Positions 51,420 through 59,844 of a stretch of DNA of 64,000 bases are shown here, piece by piece; within the stretch, counting starts at the first letter, position 1; each line of letters opens with the position of its first letter. The notes under the pieces were generated by a model. It did no database searches. It saw only the letters and a program-made list of their open reading frames with translations, and was not told the origin of the DNA. Source of the DNA: DATATV01 sp036268615 (GTDB lineage: Bacteria; Actinomycetota; Actinomycetes; Mycobacteriales; Pseudonocardiaceae); contig DATATV010000005.1 in the NCBI GenBank assembly GCA_036268615.1, forward strand, positions 62,001 through 126,000, written 5' to 3'. Position numbers and translations under genes: made by a program.

Positions 51420-52235
51420 TCAATGGGTGCGGGCGGTCGAGGTGATCGGCGTGGTCGTGGTCCGCCTGCTGGTCAGGTCAATGTCGAGCACCGCGTGGTT
51501 GGGCACCGCGGTCCAACCGCCCGGATCGGACACGATGCCCGAGGACACGGTGACCGCGAAATCCTCGGTCTGCCGGTGAATCATCGGGAAGTAGGCCGGC
51601 GGGTCGATCCCGCTGGCCAGCTCGTCCGCGGGCCACACCTGGATCGTGGTGGCCCGCCAGTCCGCGTCGTGCCAGCTGATCACGTGCAGCGCGGTCGGGC
51701 CCAGCAGCATCGCGTTCAGACTGGAGGCGGTCAGGCCGGCCTCGTCCAACCGGTGCACCACCCGGTCCACCGCGGCCGGCACCACCCCGCCGGTACGGTC
51801 CAGTTCGTGGCGCAGCGCGAGAAAGTAGCGCTCGGTGTCGGTCGCGCCGCGCGGTCGCCGGTCACTGTCGGGTGGCAGCAGCAGGTCCATCCGGTCGCCC
51901 GGCGAGATCGCGCCGTTGTGCGCGAGTGCCCACGGGCCGTCGACGAACGGGTGGTTGCTCGACTCGCCGTAACCGCAGCCCGGCGTGCCCAGTCGCAGGT
52001 GCACCACGGCGGCGCGACTGGCCAGGCCGGTTGCGAACTCGGCGAACCGCTCGTCGGTCCGGGCCGGTTCGGCCGAGCGGACGACCCGCAGGGCGCCCTG
52101 CTCGTCGTGCCAGCCCGCGCCCCAGCCATCGGCGTGCACCTGGGAGAGGTGGTGCAACCGGTCCACCGCCGCGCGGCCGAGCACCTGTTCCAGGGTCACC
52201 GGCACGCGGGCGACCCAGCCGACCAGTCGGCACAT
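51420..52235 (-). CDS. Class II glutamine amidotransferase (EgtC-like)
   Basis: A 271-residue Ntn-hydrolase. The protein begins MCRLVGWVARVPVTLEQV, so after Met removal Cys2 is the N-terminal nucleophile; HADGWGAGWHDEQGAL, VVHLRLGTPGCGYGESSNHPF and WALAHNGAISPG supply the other glutaminase-site elements. EgtC in ergothioneine synthesis removes a gamma-glutamyl group, but no EgtA/B/D/E genes are near. Its ATG shares one base with the SDR stop (TGATG). With the glutamine-synthetase-like gene on the other side, hydrolysis of a gamma-glutamyl amide is the most sensible role here. Confidence 0.88.
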   Translation of the reverse strand: MCRLVGWVARVPVTLEQVLGRAAVDRLHHLSQVHADGWGAGWHDEQGALRVVRSAEPARTDERFAEFATGLASRAAVVHLRLGTPGCGYGESSNHPFVDGPWALAHNGAISPGDRMDLLLPPDSDRRPRGATDTERYFLALRHELDRTGGVVPAAVDRVVHRLDEAGLTASSLNAMLLGPTALHVISWHDADWRATTIQVWPADELASGIDPPAYFPMIHRQTEDFAVTVSSGIVSDPGGWTAVPNHAVLDIDLTSRRTTTTPITSTARTH

Positions 52236-53023
52236 CAGACGTACTTCCCCATTCCGCCGGCGACATCGATGACCGCGCCGGTGACGTAGCTCGCCCGGGC
52301 ACTGGCCAGGAACGTGACCAGGCCGGACACCTCGTCCACCCGACCGAACCGGCCCAGCGGCACCTCGGCGGCGGCCAGATCGGTCAGGAACTCGGCGCGG
52401 TCGCGCTCCGGCGCGCGGCGGGCATGGATGTTCGCCCACTGCGGGGTGTCCACAAAACCGATGTTCACGCTGTTGACCAGGATGTCCTCGGCGCCGAACT
52501 CCTGGGCGAGCACCTTGTTCAGGTTCAGGCAGGCGGCCCGGATCACCGTGGTGGCGAAGAAGTTCGGGTCCGGGTACTTCGCGTACACCGCGTTCACGTT
52601 GATCACCCGGGCCGACCGGCTGGTCCGCAGGTGCGGCAGCGCGGCGCGGAAGCAGCGGATCTGCGAGAACAGCTTGACGTCCAGGTCGCCCTGCCAGTCG
52701 GCGTCGCTGAGTGACTCGAAGTTGCCGGGGTGCGCGCCGCCGGCGTTGTTCACCAGGATGTCCACCCCGCCCAGCGCCTCGGCCGCGGCCGCGACGAACC
52801 GGCGCACCTGCTCGTCGTCGGTCACGTCGGTGGGCTGGTGGAACACTGCGGTGCCGGGGGAGTGCGCCTCGATCTCGGTGGCCGCCTCGGCGAGTTCGCT
52901 CCCGGTGCGCGCGCAGATGGCCAGCGACGCGCCCTCGGCGGCCAGTTCGCGGGCGACCGCGAGCCCGATGCCCTTCGAGCCGCCGGTGACGATCGCCCGC
53001 CGGCCGGTGAGTCCCAGTTCCAT
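52235..53023 (-). CDS. Divergent SDR-family protein with altered catalytic tetrad
   Basis: A 262-residue Rossmann protein: RAIVTGGSKGIGLAVAREL cofactor loop, ILVNNAGGAHPG, then NVNAVYAKYPDPNFFATTVIRAACLNL (in pieces) and NIGFVDTPQW. In the active-site strip the usual Ser is Asn, the YxxxK Tyr aligns with Thr and the Lys with Arg, so ordinary dehydrogenase chemistry is doubtful although NAD(P) binding seems intact. Coupled to the EgtC-like gene downstream and next to the cupin gene upstream. It may catalyse a different reaction or act as a binding protein. Confidence 0.85.
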   Translation of the reverse strand: MELGLTGRRAIVTGGSKGIGLAVARELAAEGASLAICARTGSELAEAATEIEAHSPGTAVFHQPTDVTDDEQVRRFVAAAAEALGGVDILVNNAGGAHPGNFESLSDADWQGDLDVKLFSQIRCFRAALPHLRTSRSARVINVNAVYAKYPDPNFFATTVIRAACLNLNKVLAQEFGAEDILVNSVNIGFVDTPQWANIHARRAPERDRAEFLTDLAAAEVPLGRFGRVDEVSGLVTFLASARASYVTGAVIDVAGGMGKYV

Positions 53024-53025
53024 CG

Positions 53026-53454
53026 TCAGCGGGTGCCTTCCACCGCGGAGTTCGCCACCTGGTCGCGCGCGTGGTCGAGCAGGGTGGCCCGGGGCGGGGT
53101 GAACACGTCCAGTTCCCGGCAGGGCAGGTCGCCGGTGCGCGCGCCGTGCGGCACCCACGGCGGGATGATCGCGATGTCGCCGGCGCGCATGGTGCGGGTG
53201 CTGCCGTCCAGGGTGAAGTCGAACTCGCCCTCGACGACCACGACGATCTGCTCCTCGACGTGGCTGTGCGTGGGTGCCTCGGTGTGCGGCGCGAAGGACA
53301 CCACGTTGACGATCGCGTGCTCGCTGAGCACCGGCTGGAAGTTCAGGCCGGGCAGCATCTCCACGGCCTCGATCTTCGCCACGTCGACGAACCGCCCGGC
53401 GGCGGTGGGCGTGCCCGCGCCCTCGGTGCTGAAGTGGTTGGTGCTGCTGGTCAT
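53026..53454 (-). CDS. Cupin-domain protein
   Basis: A 142-residue single cupin. The metal-binding cupin 1 motif is FAPHTEAPTHSHVEEQIVVVVEGEFDF, with two or three His plus Glu, and cupin 2 is AGDIAIIPPWVPHGART. ATG at 53454 follows GGAG by 5 nt. It lies 2 bp upstream of the SDR start, so it is in the same operon as the SDR and EgtC-like genes. Small cupins of this kind are dioxygenases, isomerases or ligand-binding proteins; the substrate is not readable. Confidence 0.86.
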   Translation of the reverse strand: MTSSTNHFSTEGAGTPTAAGRFVDVAKIEAVEMLPGLNFQPVLSEHAIVNVVSFAPHTEAPTHSHVEEQIVVVVEGEFDFTLDGSTRTMRAGDIAIIPPWVPHGARTGDLPCRELDVFTPPRATLLDHARDQVANSAVEGTR

Positions 53455-53501
53455 CTGACTCCTCGGACGAATCGGAACGATGCTCGCGCCGGGTAGTGGG
53501 C

Positions 53502-54749
53502 TCAGCGGCCGGTGGCCCGGCGCACGGCCGCGGCGAGCCGGGCGATACCCCGGTCGATGTCCGCCTCGCTGACCCGGCTGTAGGACAGCCGTAGGTGTTC
53601 GTGATCGGCGTGCTCGGCGAAGAACCCGGCACCCGGCACGAACGCGACGTTCGCCTCCCGTGCGCGCACCGACAACTCGGCGGTGTCCACCCCGGGTACC
53701 CGCACCCAGCTGAAGAAACCGCCGTGCGGCACGGTCCAACTGCCCAGCCCGGTGAAGTGTGTGGTCAGTGCATCGGTCATCGCCGTGGCCCGGCTGCGGT
53801 AGTGCGCCCTGGCCGTGGGCAGGTGCTCGTCCAGGTGGCCGCCACGCAGGTACTCCTCCAGCATCCGCTGGCCCAGCGCGCCCGCGCACTGGTCGGAGTT
53901 CTGTTTGGCCACCGCGAGTTGGGCGATGATCGGCGCCGGACCGGCCGCCCAGCCCAGCCGCACGCCCGGGAAGAAGACCTTGGAGAACGTGCCGATCTGC
54001 ACCACCACGTCCGGCCCGAGCGACCACAGCGTGGGGCGGGCGGTGTCATCGAAACCGAGCTGGCTGTAGGCGACGTCCTCGACGAGCAGCACGCCGTGGC
54101 GCCGGCAGAGGGCGACCAGCGCGCGCCGGCGGTCCGCGGACAGCGTGCGGCCGCTGGGGTTCTGGAAGTCCGGGATCAGGTAGAGCAGCTTCGGGGGAGT
54201 GGCCGAACCGCTCAGCAGCGTGCCGAGCGCGTCCACGTCCAGTCCGTCCTCGTCCACCGGCACCGTGCGCAGCCGGGCGTCGAACGCGGTGAAGCCGGAG
54301 ACCGCGCCGAGATAACTGGGTTCCTCGACGACGATCGTGTCACCGGGGTCGAGCATCGACTTGGCGAGCAGCGTGACCGCGTCGATGCCACCGCTGGTGA
54401 TCATCAGCTCGCCATCGGCGGGCCGGTGGCCGTCGGTGGCCAGCAGCCGGTCGGCGACGGCCTGCCGGGTGCTCCGGATGCCCTCGCTCGGCGCGTACTG
54501 CAACGCCACCGAGGCGTCCTCGGTGAGCAGCCGGCGGGCGATGTCACCGAGCACGTCGGTGGGAAACAGCGACGGGTCGGGGAAGCCGCCGGAGAAGTTG
54601 ATCAGGTCCTCGGCGTTGGCCAGTGCCAGGATGCCGCCGAGCAGATCGGGTTGGGTGGTCGTGCGGCGGGCCAGTCGGGTCGTCCAGTCGATCGACCCCA
54701 TCGGGCCCGGTTCGACGCTGTGTTCGGCCTCTTTCACGAGGTTGCCCAT
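53502..54749 (-). CDS. PLP-dependent aminotransferase (fold type I, 2-aminoadipate/MocR-core type)
   Basis: A 415-residue class I/II aminotransferase without an N-terminal GntR HTH. Motifs: INFSGGFPDPSLFP, LQYAPSEGI, ELMITSGGIDAVTLLAKSML, LIPDFQNPSGRTLS, VLLVEDVAYSQLGF and the PLP lysine in IGTFSKVFFPGVRLGW (about residue 257). It heads the minus-strand operon (aminotransferase, cupin, SDR, amidotransferase) and diverges from the Lrp regulator. It probably removes or donates the amino group in the amine/amino-acid pathway of the locus. Confidence 0.92.
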   Translation of the reverse strand: MGNLVKEAEHSVEPGPMGSIDWTTRLARRTTTQPDLLGGILALANAEDLINFSGGFPDPSLFPTDVLGDIARRLLTEDASVALQYAPSEGIRSTRQAVADRLLATDGHRPADGELMITSGGIDAVTLLAKSMLDPGDTIVVEEPSYLGAVSGFTAFDARLRTVPVDEDGLDVDALGTLLSGSATPPKLLYLIPDFQNPSGRTLSADRRRALVALCRRHGVLLVEDVAYSQLGFDDTARPTLWSLGPDVVVQIGTFSKVFFPGVRLGWAAGPAPIIAQLAVAKQNSDQCAGALGQRMLEEYLRGGHLDEHLPTARAHYRSRATAMTDALTTHFTGLGSWTVPHGGFFSWVRVPGVDTAELSVRAREANVAFVPGAGFFAEHADHEHLRLSYSRVSEADIDRGIARLAAAVRRATGR

Positions 54750-54890
54750 CTGACGTCCTCGATCCCTACACCTTGACAGGTCTTACATATGAAAGGAAAC
54801 TACCCGCCACGACCTTACGTACCACAGGCGATCGTGTCCAGAACTCGTACATCTGACAACAGCGGTTGACGGCAGCACGGTGAGGCGACG

Positions 54891-55508
54891 ATGGCAGCGG
54901 GCAGCAAGCGCGACGGCAGACCGACCGAGGTCAAGCCGCTGGGCTCGATCGGCGGTTACGCGGCCGTGCCCTCCGAACCGGCCGCGCTGGACACCATCGA
55001 CCTGCGGCTGCTCCTGCTGCTCAGTGAGAACGCCCGGATCTCGCAGCGCAGCCTCGCCCGCGAGCTGGGGATGTCCGCGCCCGCGGTGGCCGACCGGCTC
55101 GCCCGGCTGGACCGGCAGGGCGTCATCCAGGGCTACGGCGTGCGGCTGAACTGGAGCGCGCTGGGCTACCCGACCATCGTCTACCTGACCGTGACCGCGG
55201 TGCAGGGCCACGAGCAGGGCACGATCATGGAACGGCTGGCCGCCCTGCCCGAGGTGGAAGAAGTCATGCTGGTCACCGGCAACTTCGACATGCTGGTCCG
55301 GGTCCGCGTGCGCGACCACACCCACCTGCGCGACCTGCTGATCAACAACGTCTGGCAGATCGAGGGCATCCAGCGCACCGAGACCTCGCTGTCCATCGCC
55401 GAGATGAAGCCGAAGAACACCGCGCGCGAGCTGCTGGCCGACATGCTCGCCCGCGCGAACGTGACCGTCGCGGCCGAGCAGACCGACCAGGAAGGCGCGG
55501 CCGGATGA
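54891..55508 (+). CDS. Lrp/AsnC-family transcriptional regulator
   Basis: A 205-residue regulator. An N-terminal tail of about 30 residues precedes the HTH (DTIDLRLLLLLSENARISQRSLARELGMSAPAVADRLARLDRQGVI in pieces), followed by the RAM ligand-binding domain (about 90-170; VEEVMLVTGNFDMLVRVRVRD). The C-terminal 30 residues are an extra tail. It sits between the divergent aminotransferase operon and the GS-like gene, so it probably senses the amine or amino acid and controls both sides. Confidence 0.92.
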   Translation: MAAGSKRDGRPTEVKPLGSIGGYAAVPSEPAALDTIDLRLLLLLSENARISQRSLARELGMSAPAVADRLARLDRQGVIQGYGVRLNWSALGYPTIVYLTVTAVQGHEQGTIMERLAALPEVEEVMLVTGNFDMLVRVRVRDHTHLRDLLINNVWQIEGIQRTETSLSIAEMKPKNTARELLADMLARANVTVAAEQTDQEGAAG

Positions 55509-55561
55509 GCCGGCCACCCCGCCCGGCGGGACTGCCGCCGAGAAAGCCAGGGTGCTGATCC

Positions 55562-57070
55562 ATGACCGACGCGGACACCTCACCCGCCGCCACCGCCGGC
55601 ATCGGCCGGCGCGGCTTCGTCGCCGAGCACGGCCTGCACACGGCCGAGCAGCAGGCCGCCGCGGCCGAGGTGATCAACCAGATCGAGCGGCAGGACATCA
55701 GGACCGTCCGAGTGATCGTCGTGGACCAGCACGGCTCGCCAAGGGCGAAGTTCCTCTCCCCGCACGCGGCGATCGCCGCGCTGACCAACGGTGTCGACTT
55801 CTCCGGCGCGATCTACAGCATGGACACCGGCAACTTCGTCTTCCCGCCCGCGTTCGCCGCGGGCGGCGGGTTCGGCATCGAGGAGTTCACCGGCTTCCCG
55901 GACGTGGTCATCGTGCCCGACCCGACCACCTTCCGGGTGTTGCCGTGGGCCCCGGACACCGCGTGGCTGCTCTGCGACGCCTACTTCGCCAGCGGCCGGC
56001 CCGTTCCGCTGGACGCGCGGCGCATCCTGCGAAACCAGCTCGACCGGTTGGCCGGTCACGGGCTGACCTACGTCACCGGCCTTGAGGTGGAGTTCTACGT
56101 GACCCGGCGGCAGAGCCCGGCGATCGGCCTGGCCGAGACGACCCAGCCGGCCGCGACCCCGCTGGTCGAGCCGTTCGAGCTGGGCTACCAGTACCTCTCG
56201 GAGGTGCGACTCGACTCGGTGAACGACCTGCTCACCGTGCTGCGCGACCAGTTGGCCGCGGTCGGGCTGGCACCCCGGGCGATGGAGGACGAGTGGGGCC
56301 CCGGCCAGCTGGAGTTCAGCTTCAGCCCGATGTCCGGCCTGGCCAGTGCGGACGCGATGGTGCTGTTCCGTTCGGCGGTCAAGCAGATCTGTGCCCGGCA
56401 GGGGCTGCTGGCGACCTTCATGTGCAAGCCGCGGCTGCCCAACTTCTTCGCCTCCGGCTGGCACCTGCACAGCTCGCTGGTGGACGCGGCTGGGGCGAAC
56501 GCGTTCCGGTCCGAACAGGACATCCTGTCCGACACCGGCCGCCGGTACGTCGCCGGCCTGCTCGACCACGCGCCCGCGATGACCGCGATCGCCACCCCGA
56601 CGATCAACGGCTACAGCCGGTTCGCGCCCTACTCGTTCGCGCCGGACCGGCTGTGCTGGGCGGTGGAGAACCGCGGCGCGCTCGTCCGGGTGCAGGGCGG
56701 TCCCGGCGATCCGGGCACGCACCTGGAGAACCGGCTGGGCGAGCCGGCTGCCAACCCCTACCTGTACCTGGCCGCGGACCTTGCCGCCGGGCTGGACGGA
56801 ATCGAGCGCGAGCTGACCCCGCCGGCGCCGATCGAGGCCGACCCGTACGCGGCCGACGCACCCGCGCTGCCGGCCACGCTCGGCGAGGCACTCGCCGCGC
56901 TGGACAAGGACCCGCTCTACCGGGAGCGGTTCGGCACCGGATTCGTCGACTACTACCTGATGATGAAACGGTCCGAACTGGCCCGCCACGAGAGCGCGCT
57001 GGACGGGGCGGCCGACCGCGACGCGGCCGACGCGGCCTGGCAGATGCGTGAGTACTTCGAGTTCTACTGA
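55562..57070 (+). CDS. Glutamine-synthetase-family ligase (GlnA-like, probably gamma-glutamyl amide ligase)
   Basis: A 502-residue GS-fold protein. The N-terminal beta-grasp includes VRVIVVDQHGSPRAKFLSP; the catalytic domain has GLEVEFYV (metal Glu), WGPGQLEFSFSPM, GWHLHSSLVDAAG (ATP/metal His), INGYSRFAPYSFAPDRLCWAVENRGALVRV (in pieces) and HLENRLGEPAANPYLYLAADLAAGLDGI. The adenylylation loop of true GlnA is absent, and extra residues near 110 and 200 fit the amine-glutamylating subgroup (PuuA, IpuC, GlnA4-like). Lies between Lrp and a Dabb protein and an APC permease; likely attaches glutamate to an imported amine. Confidence 0.9.
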   Translation: MTDADTSPAATAGIGRRGFVAEHGLHTAEQQAAAAEVINQIERQDIRTVRVIVVDQHGSPRAKFLSPHAAIAALTNGVDFSGAIYSMDTGNFVFPPAFAAGGGFGIEEFTGFPDVVIVPDPTTFRVLPWAPDTAWLLCDAYFASGRPVPLDARRILRNQLDRLAGHGLTYVTGLEVEFYVTRRQSPAIGLAETTQPAATPLVEPFELGYQYLSEVRLDSVNDLLTVLRDQLAAVGLAPRAMEDEWGPGQLEFSFSPMSGLASADAMVLFRSAVKQICARQGLLATFMCKPRLPNFFASGWHLHSSLVDAAGANAFRSEQDILSDTGRRYVAGLLDHAPAMTAIATPTINGYSRFAPYSFAPDRLCWAVENRGALVRVQGGPGDPGTHLENRLGEPAANPYLYLAADLAAGLDGIERELTPPAPIEADPYAADAPALPATLGEALAALDKDPLYRERFGTGFVDYYLMMKRSELARHESALDGAADRDAADAAWQMREYFEFY

Positions 57071-57103
57071 CCGTTTTGTCGAGCCCGAAGGGAGAACGCG
57101 ACC

Positions 57104-57427
57104 ATGGCGTTGCAGCACATCGTGCTCTTCAACTATTCGACGGATCTCAGCGCCGAGGACGAGGCGGAGATGCGCCGGCAGATCCAGGCGTGGCCGGGCG
57201 TCATCCCCGGCATCAAGGCGCTGCGGTTCGGCACCGACCTCACCGGTGAACGCACCCGCGGCCACCAGTACCTGCTGTACATGGAATTCGACGACCAGGA
57301 CACGCTTCGCGCGTACCAGGGCCATCCGGTGCACCAGCAGTTCCTCGGCTGGGTACGCGATCACTCGTGCACTCCGCTGGCCTTCGACTACCACCTGACC
57401 GACCAGACCGTCTTCGTCGGCGGTTGA
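57104..57427 (+). CDS. Dabb (stress-responsive alpha/beta barrel) protein
   Basis: A 107-residue ferredoxin-like alpha/beta barrel: LQHIVLFNYSTDLSAEDE, ALRFGTDLTGERTRGHQYLLYMEF, LRAYQGHPVHQQFLGW. It is cytosolic and dimeric in relatives. AGGGAGA lies 8 nt before the ATG. Located 33 bp after the GS-like gene and 28 bp before the APC gene, so in the same operon. Dabb proteins include olivetolic acid cyclase and small hydrolytic or binding factors; the exact role is unknown. Confidence 0.87.
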   Translation: MALQHIVLFNYSTDLSAEDEAEMRRQIQAWPGVIPGIKALRFGTDLTGERTRGHQYLLYMEFDDQDTLRAYQGHPVHQQFLGWVRDHSCTPLAFDYHLTDQTVFVGG

Positions 57428-57455
57428 GGCTCGCGTCCGTCCCGCAGGAGTACTG

Positions 57456-58952
57456 ATGGCCGACACCCCGTCCAACTCGCCGGTCCCCGAACAAAGACTC
57501 GCCAAGGGCACGCTGTCCACCGCGGATGCCGTGGCCATCTCCGTCTCGGTGCTCGCCCCCGGCATGGCCATGCTGCTCAACGTCCCCGGCGTCGCGGTGA
57601 TCGCCGGCGGTTCGACCCCGCTGGCGTTCCTGCTCGGCGGCATCGCCTGCCTCGCGCTGGCCTTCGTGGTCATCGGCTTCACCCGGCGGATGGCCTCGGC
57701 CGGCTACGCCTACACCTACGCCAGTCGCAGCCTGGGCAAGCCGGCCGGCTTCATGGCGGGCTGGCTGTACGCGTTCGGCCTGATCTGCTTCGTGCCGATG
57801 ACCATGGCCGGGGTCGCCTACCTCGCCACCGACCTGCTGCACCTGTCCATCAACTGGTGGTTCCCGCTGTTCCTGGTCGGGATGGCACTGCTGGTGGTGC
57901 TGTCCATCGTGCGGATCAAGGTGACCACCCGGTTGCAACTGGTGGTCGGTGGGATCACCGTGCTGGTCATCCTGATCGTCAACATCGTGACCACGGTCAA
58001 GGGCGGTGCGCACGGCAACACGCTCGCGCCGTTCACCTTCGGGCACACCGTCAAGGGTGGCTTTTCGGGTGTGTTCTACGGCATCATCCTGGGTATCACG
58101 TCCTACATCGGGTTCGAGACGGCGGCCGACTTCGGTGAGGAGACGGCGAATCCACGACGGTCGATCCCGATCGCGGTGATCGCCTCGGTGGGCTTCGCGA
58201 TCGTCTTCTACCTGTGGACGACCTACAGCATGGCCATCGGGTTCGGCGTGGACAACGGCGCGAAGTTCGGCAGCGACGGGTTCGCCCTGAAGACGATCGC
58301 GGCGACCTTCGTCGGCGGCCCGCTGCCGGTGCTGGTGGAGATCGGCGCGCTGCTCTCGGCGTTCTTCGTCTGCGTCGGCTGCGCGACCGCCGGCACCCGG
58401 ACGCTGTTCGCGATGGGCCGGGAGGGCGTGCTGTCGCCGTGGCTGGGCCGTACCCATAAAAAGTACTCCACCCCGGCGAACGCGACCATCACCGTCGCGG
58501 TGATCAGCACCGTGCTCGCCGCGATCGTCGGCTTCGGTCTGGGCACCGACGACCTGGGCGGCCAGCCGACGACGGTCTACTATTTCTTCGCCACCCTCGG
58601 CACGCTCGCGGTGATCGTCGTCTACATCGGACTGTGTGTCGGCGGGGCAGCGTACTTCAAGCGCACCCACCGCAACTACAATGTCGTCTCGCACCTGCTC
58701 GTGCCGGCGGCCGGCGTGATCCTGTTCGCGGCCGCGCTGTACGGCTCGATCTATCCGACCCCACCCAGTCCGCTCAACGCCACGCCCTACATCACCGTGG
58801 TCTGGATTCTGCTCGGCCTGGTGGTGCTGTTCACGCTGAAGGCGCGTCGGCCCGAGGCGGTCGAGCGGATCGGGTCGATGCTGGGTGAAGAGGGCGGTGT
58901 CGACGGCGACCCCGCGGACGCGGCGGTGGTCGCCCCACAGACGGCCAGCTGA
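57456..58952 (+). CDS. APC-family amino acid/amine permease
   Basis: A 498-residue permease with about 12 TM helices. It opens with LAKGTLSTADAVAISVSVLAPGMAMLLNVPGV; TM6-7 include GIILGITSYIGFETAADFGEETANPRRSIPIAV, the classic APC family FE-x(5)-E-x-x-NPR-x-I-P segment. AGGAG precedes the ATG by 5 nt. As last gene of the GS/Dabb operon it is the probable importer of the amine or amino acid to be glutamylated. Confidence 0.92.
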   Translation: MADTPSNSPVPEQRLAKGTLSTADAVAISVSVLAPGMAMLLNVPGVAVIAGGSTPLAFLLGGIACLALAFVVIGFTRRMASAGYAYTYASRSLGKPAGFMAGWLYAFGLICFVPMTMAGVAYLATDLLHLSINWWFPLFLVGMALLVVLSIVRIKVTTRLQLVVGGITVLVILIVNIVTTVKGGAHGNTLAPFTFGHTVKGGFSGVFYGIILGITSYIGFETAADFGEETANPRRSIPIAVIASVGFAIVFYLWTTYSMAIGFGVDNGAKFGSDGFALKTIAATFVGGPLPVLVEIGALLSAFFVCVGCATAGTRTLFAMGREGVLSPWLGRTHKKYSTPANATITVAVISTVLAAIVGFGLGTDDLGGQPTTVYYFFATLGTLAVIVVYIGLCVGGAAYFKRTHRNYNVVSHLLVPAAGVILFAAALYGSIYPTPPSPLNATPYITVVWILLGLVVLFTLKARRPEAVERIGSMLGEEGGVDGDPADAAVVAPQTAS

Positions 58953-58963
58953 ATCGGCCGAGA

Positions 58964-59005
58964 GACGGCCGGGGCGGGGTCAGCGTCGACCCCGGCCCGG
59001 CCGTC
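58964..59005. terminator. Bidirectional terminator, overlapping the tetR 3' end
   Basis: An 18-bp near-perfect stem (58964-58981 with 58988-59005) and 6-nt loop lies between the APC gene and the convergent TetR gene. The right arm is inside the last codons of the TetR gene. Confidence 0.85.
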
Positions 59006-59681
59006 CCTTGTTTGCTCCTGTTGTCAGCGCTGTTGTCAGCCTTCGGACCGCTTCCACCACGTTCGTCCGGTGGGATTCGATCTGCTGGTGGTCCACGCCG
59101 GGGAGGGCGAAGGGGCTGCCGGGCATCCAGGCGCTGGCCAGGGCGAGGGTGAAGACGAACAGGTCTTCCGGGGTGAAGTCTGTTGGCACTTGTTGGTCGG
59201 CCTGGGCTTGTGCTACCAGGTCGGCGTTGCCGCGTTGGGAAGAGCTCAGCTCGGCCGGGTCATGGCCGGTGCCGGCGCGTTCCAGGCGGTGCCAGGTGGC
59301 CAGCCTCAGTTGATGTGGGTTGGCCAGTAGGAAGTCGAACAGTCTTCCCGCGTAGTCGGGGAGGTCGGCCGGGGTGAAGGGGACCTGTTCCAGGACGCGG
59401 GTGACATGGGTGTCCATTACCGCGTCGAAGAGTTGGTCCTTGTTGCCGAAGTAGGTGTAGATGAGGGCTTTGTTCACTTGCGCCGCGGTACCGATTCGGT
59501 CCACTCGGGCGCCGGCTATGCCGTGTTGGGCGAATTCTTCCGTGGCTGCCTGGAGGAGGCGGGCCTTGGTGGCTTCGGCGTCTCGGGTTCGGCCCTGGCG
59601 CGCCAGCGGCGCGGGAGGGCCAGGAGCGAAGCGACTTCCCTTGTCTGTCGGATCAGGATCTTGTTGTCGGGGTTCGCGCAC
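58980..59681 (-). CDS. TetR-family transcriptional regulator
   Basis: Up to 233 residues; HTH in residues about 35-85 (KARLLQAATEEFAQHGIAGARVDRIGTAAQVNKALIYTYFGNKDQLFDAV in pieces), then an all-helical ligand domain. The N-terminal ~25 residues (RFAPGPPAPLARQGR) are encoded by the second copy of the dispersed 18-nt repeat and may be an accretion; no better start is present downstream. It converges with the APC gene, and its target is not clear. Confidence 0.85.
   Translation of the reverse strand: MREPRQQDPDPTDKGSRFAPGPPAPLARQGRTRDAEATKARLLQAATEEFAQHGIAGARVDRIGTAAQVNKALIYTYFGNKDQLFDAVMDTHVTRVLEQVPFTPADLPDYAGRLFDFLLANPHQLRLATWHRLERAGTGHDPAELSSSQRGNADLVAQAQADQQVPTDFTPEDLFVFTLALASAWMPGSPFALPGVDHQQIESHRTNVVEAVRRLTTALTTGANKGRPGRGRR
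59618..59635. repeat. Dispersed 18-nt repeat, copy 2
   Basis: Identical to 5002-5019 (GGCCAGGAGCGAAGCGAC). It lies within the 5' codons of the TetR gene in a Gly/Arg-rich stretch. Confidence 0.7.
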
Positions 59682-59790
59682 GGGCGAGTTGCCTCCGGTT
59701 TTGCGGTGGGTCCTTCTTCCCGATGCGCGATTGTCTTGGGGCGCTTGGTATCGGGATGAAGGGGTAGGGCGGTCGAAGGTCTGCTATCGC

Positions 59791-59828
59791 ATGGAGGCAC
59801 CCGGCGGGTTGGTGCCGGGTGCCTCCAT
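59791..59828 (-). terminator. Terminator of the SPFH/zinc-ribbon gene
   Basis: A perfect 15-bp stem (59791-59805 with 59814-59828), 8-nt loop, lies 17 bp past the SPFH stop codon. The rest of the 163-bp gap to the TetR gene holds nothing recognisable. Confidence 0.9.
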
Positions 59829-59844
59829 GTGTTCTGCTCTTTCG

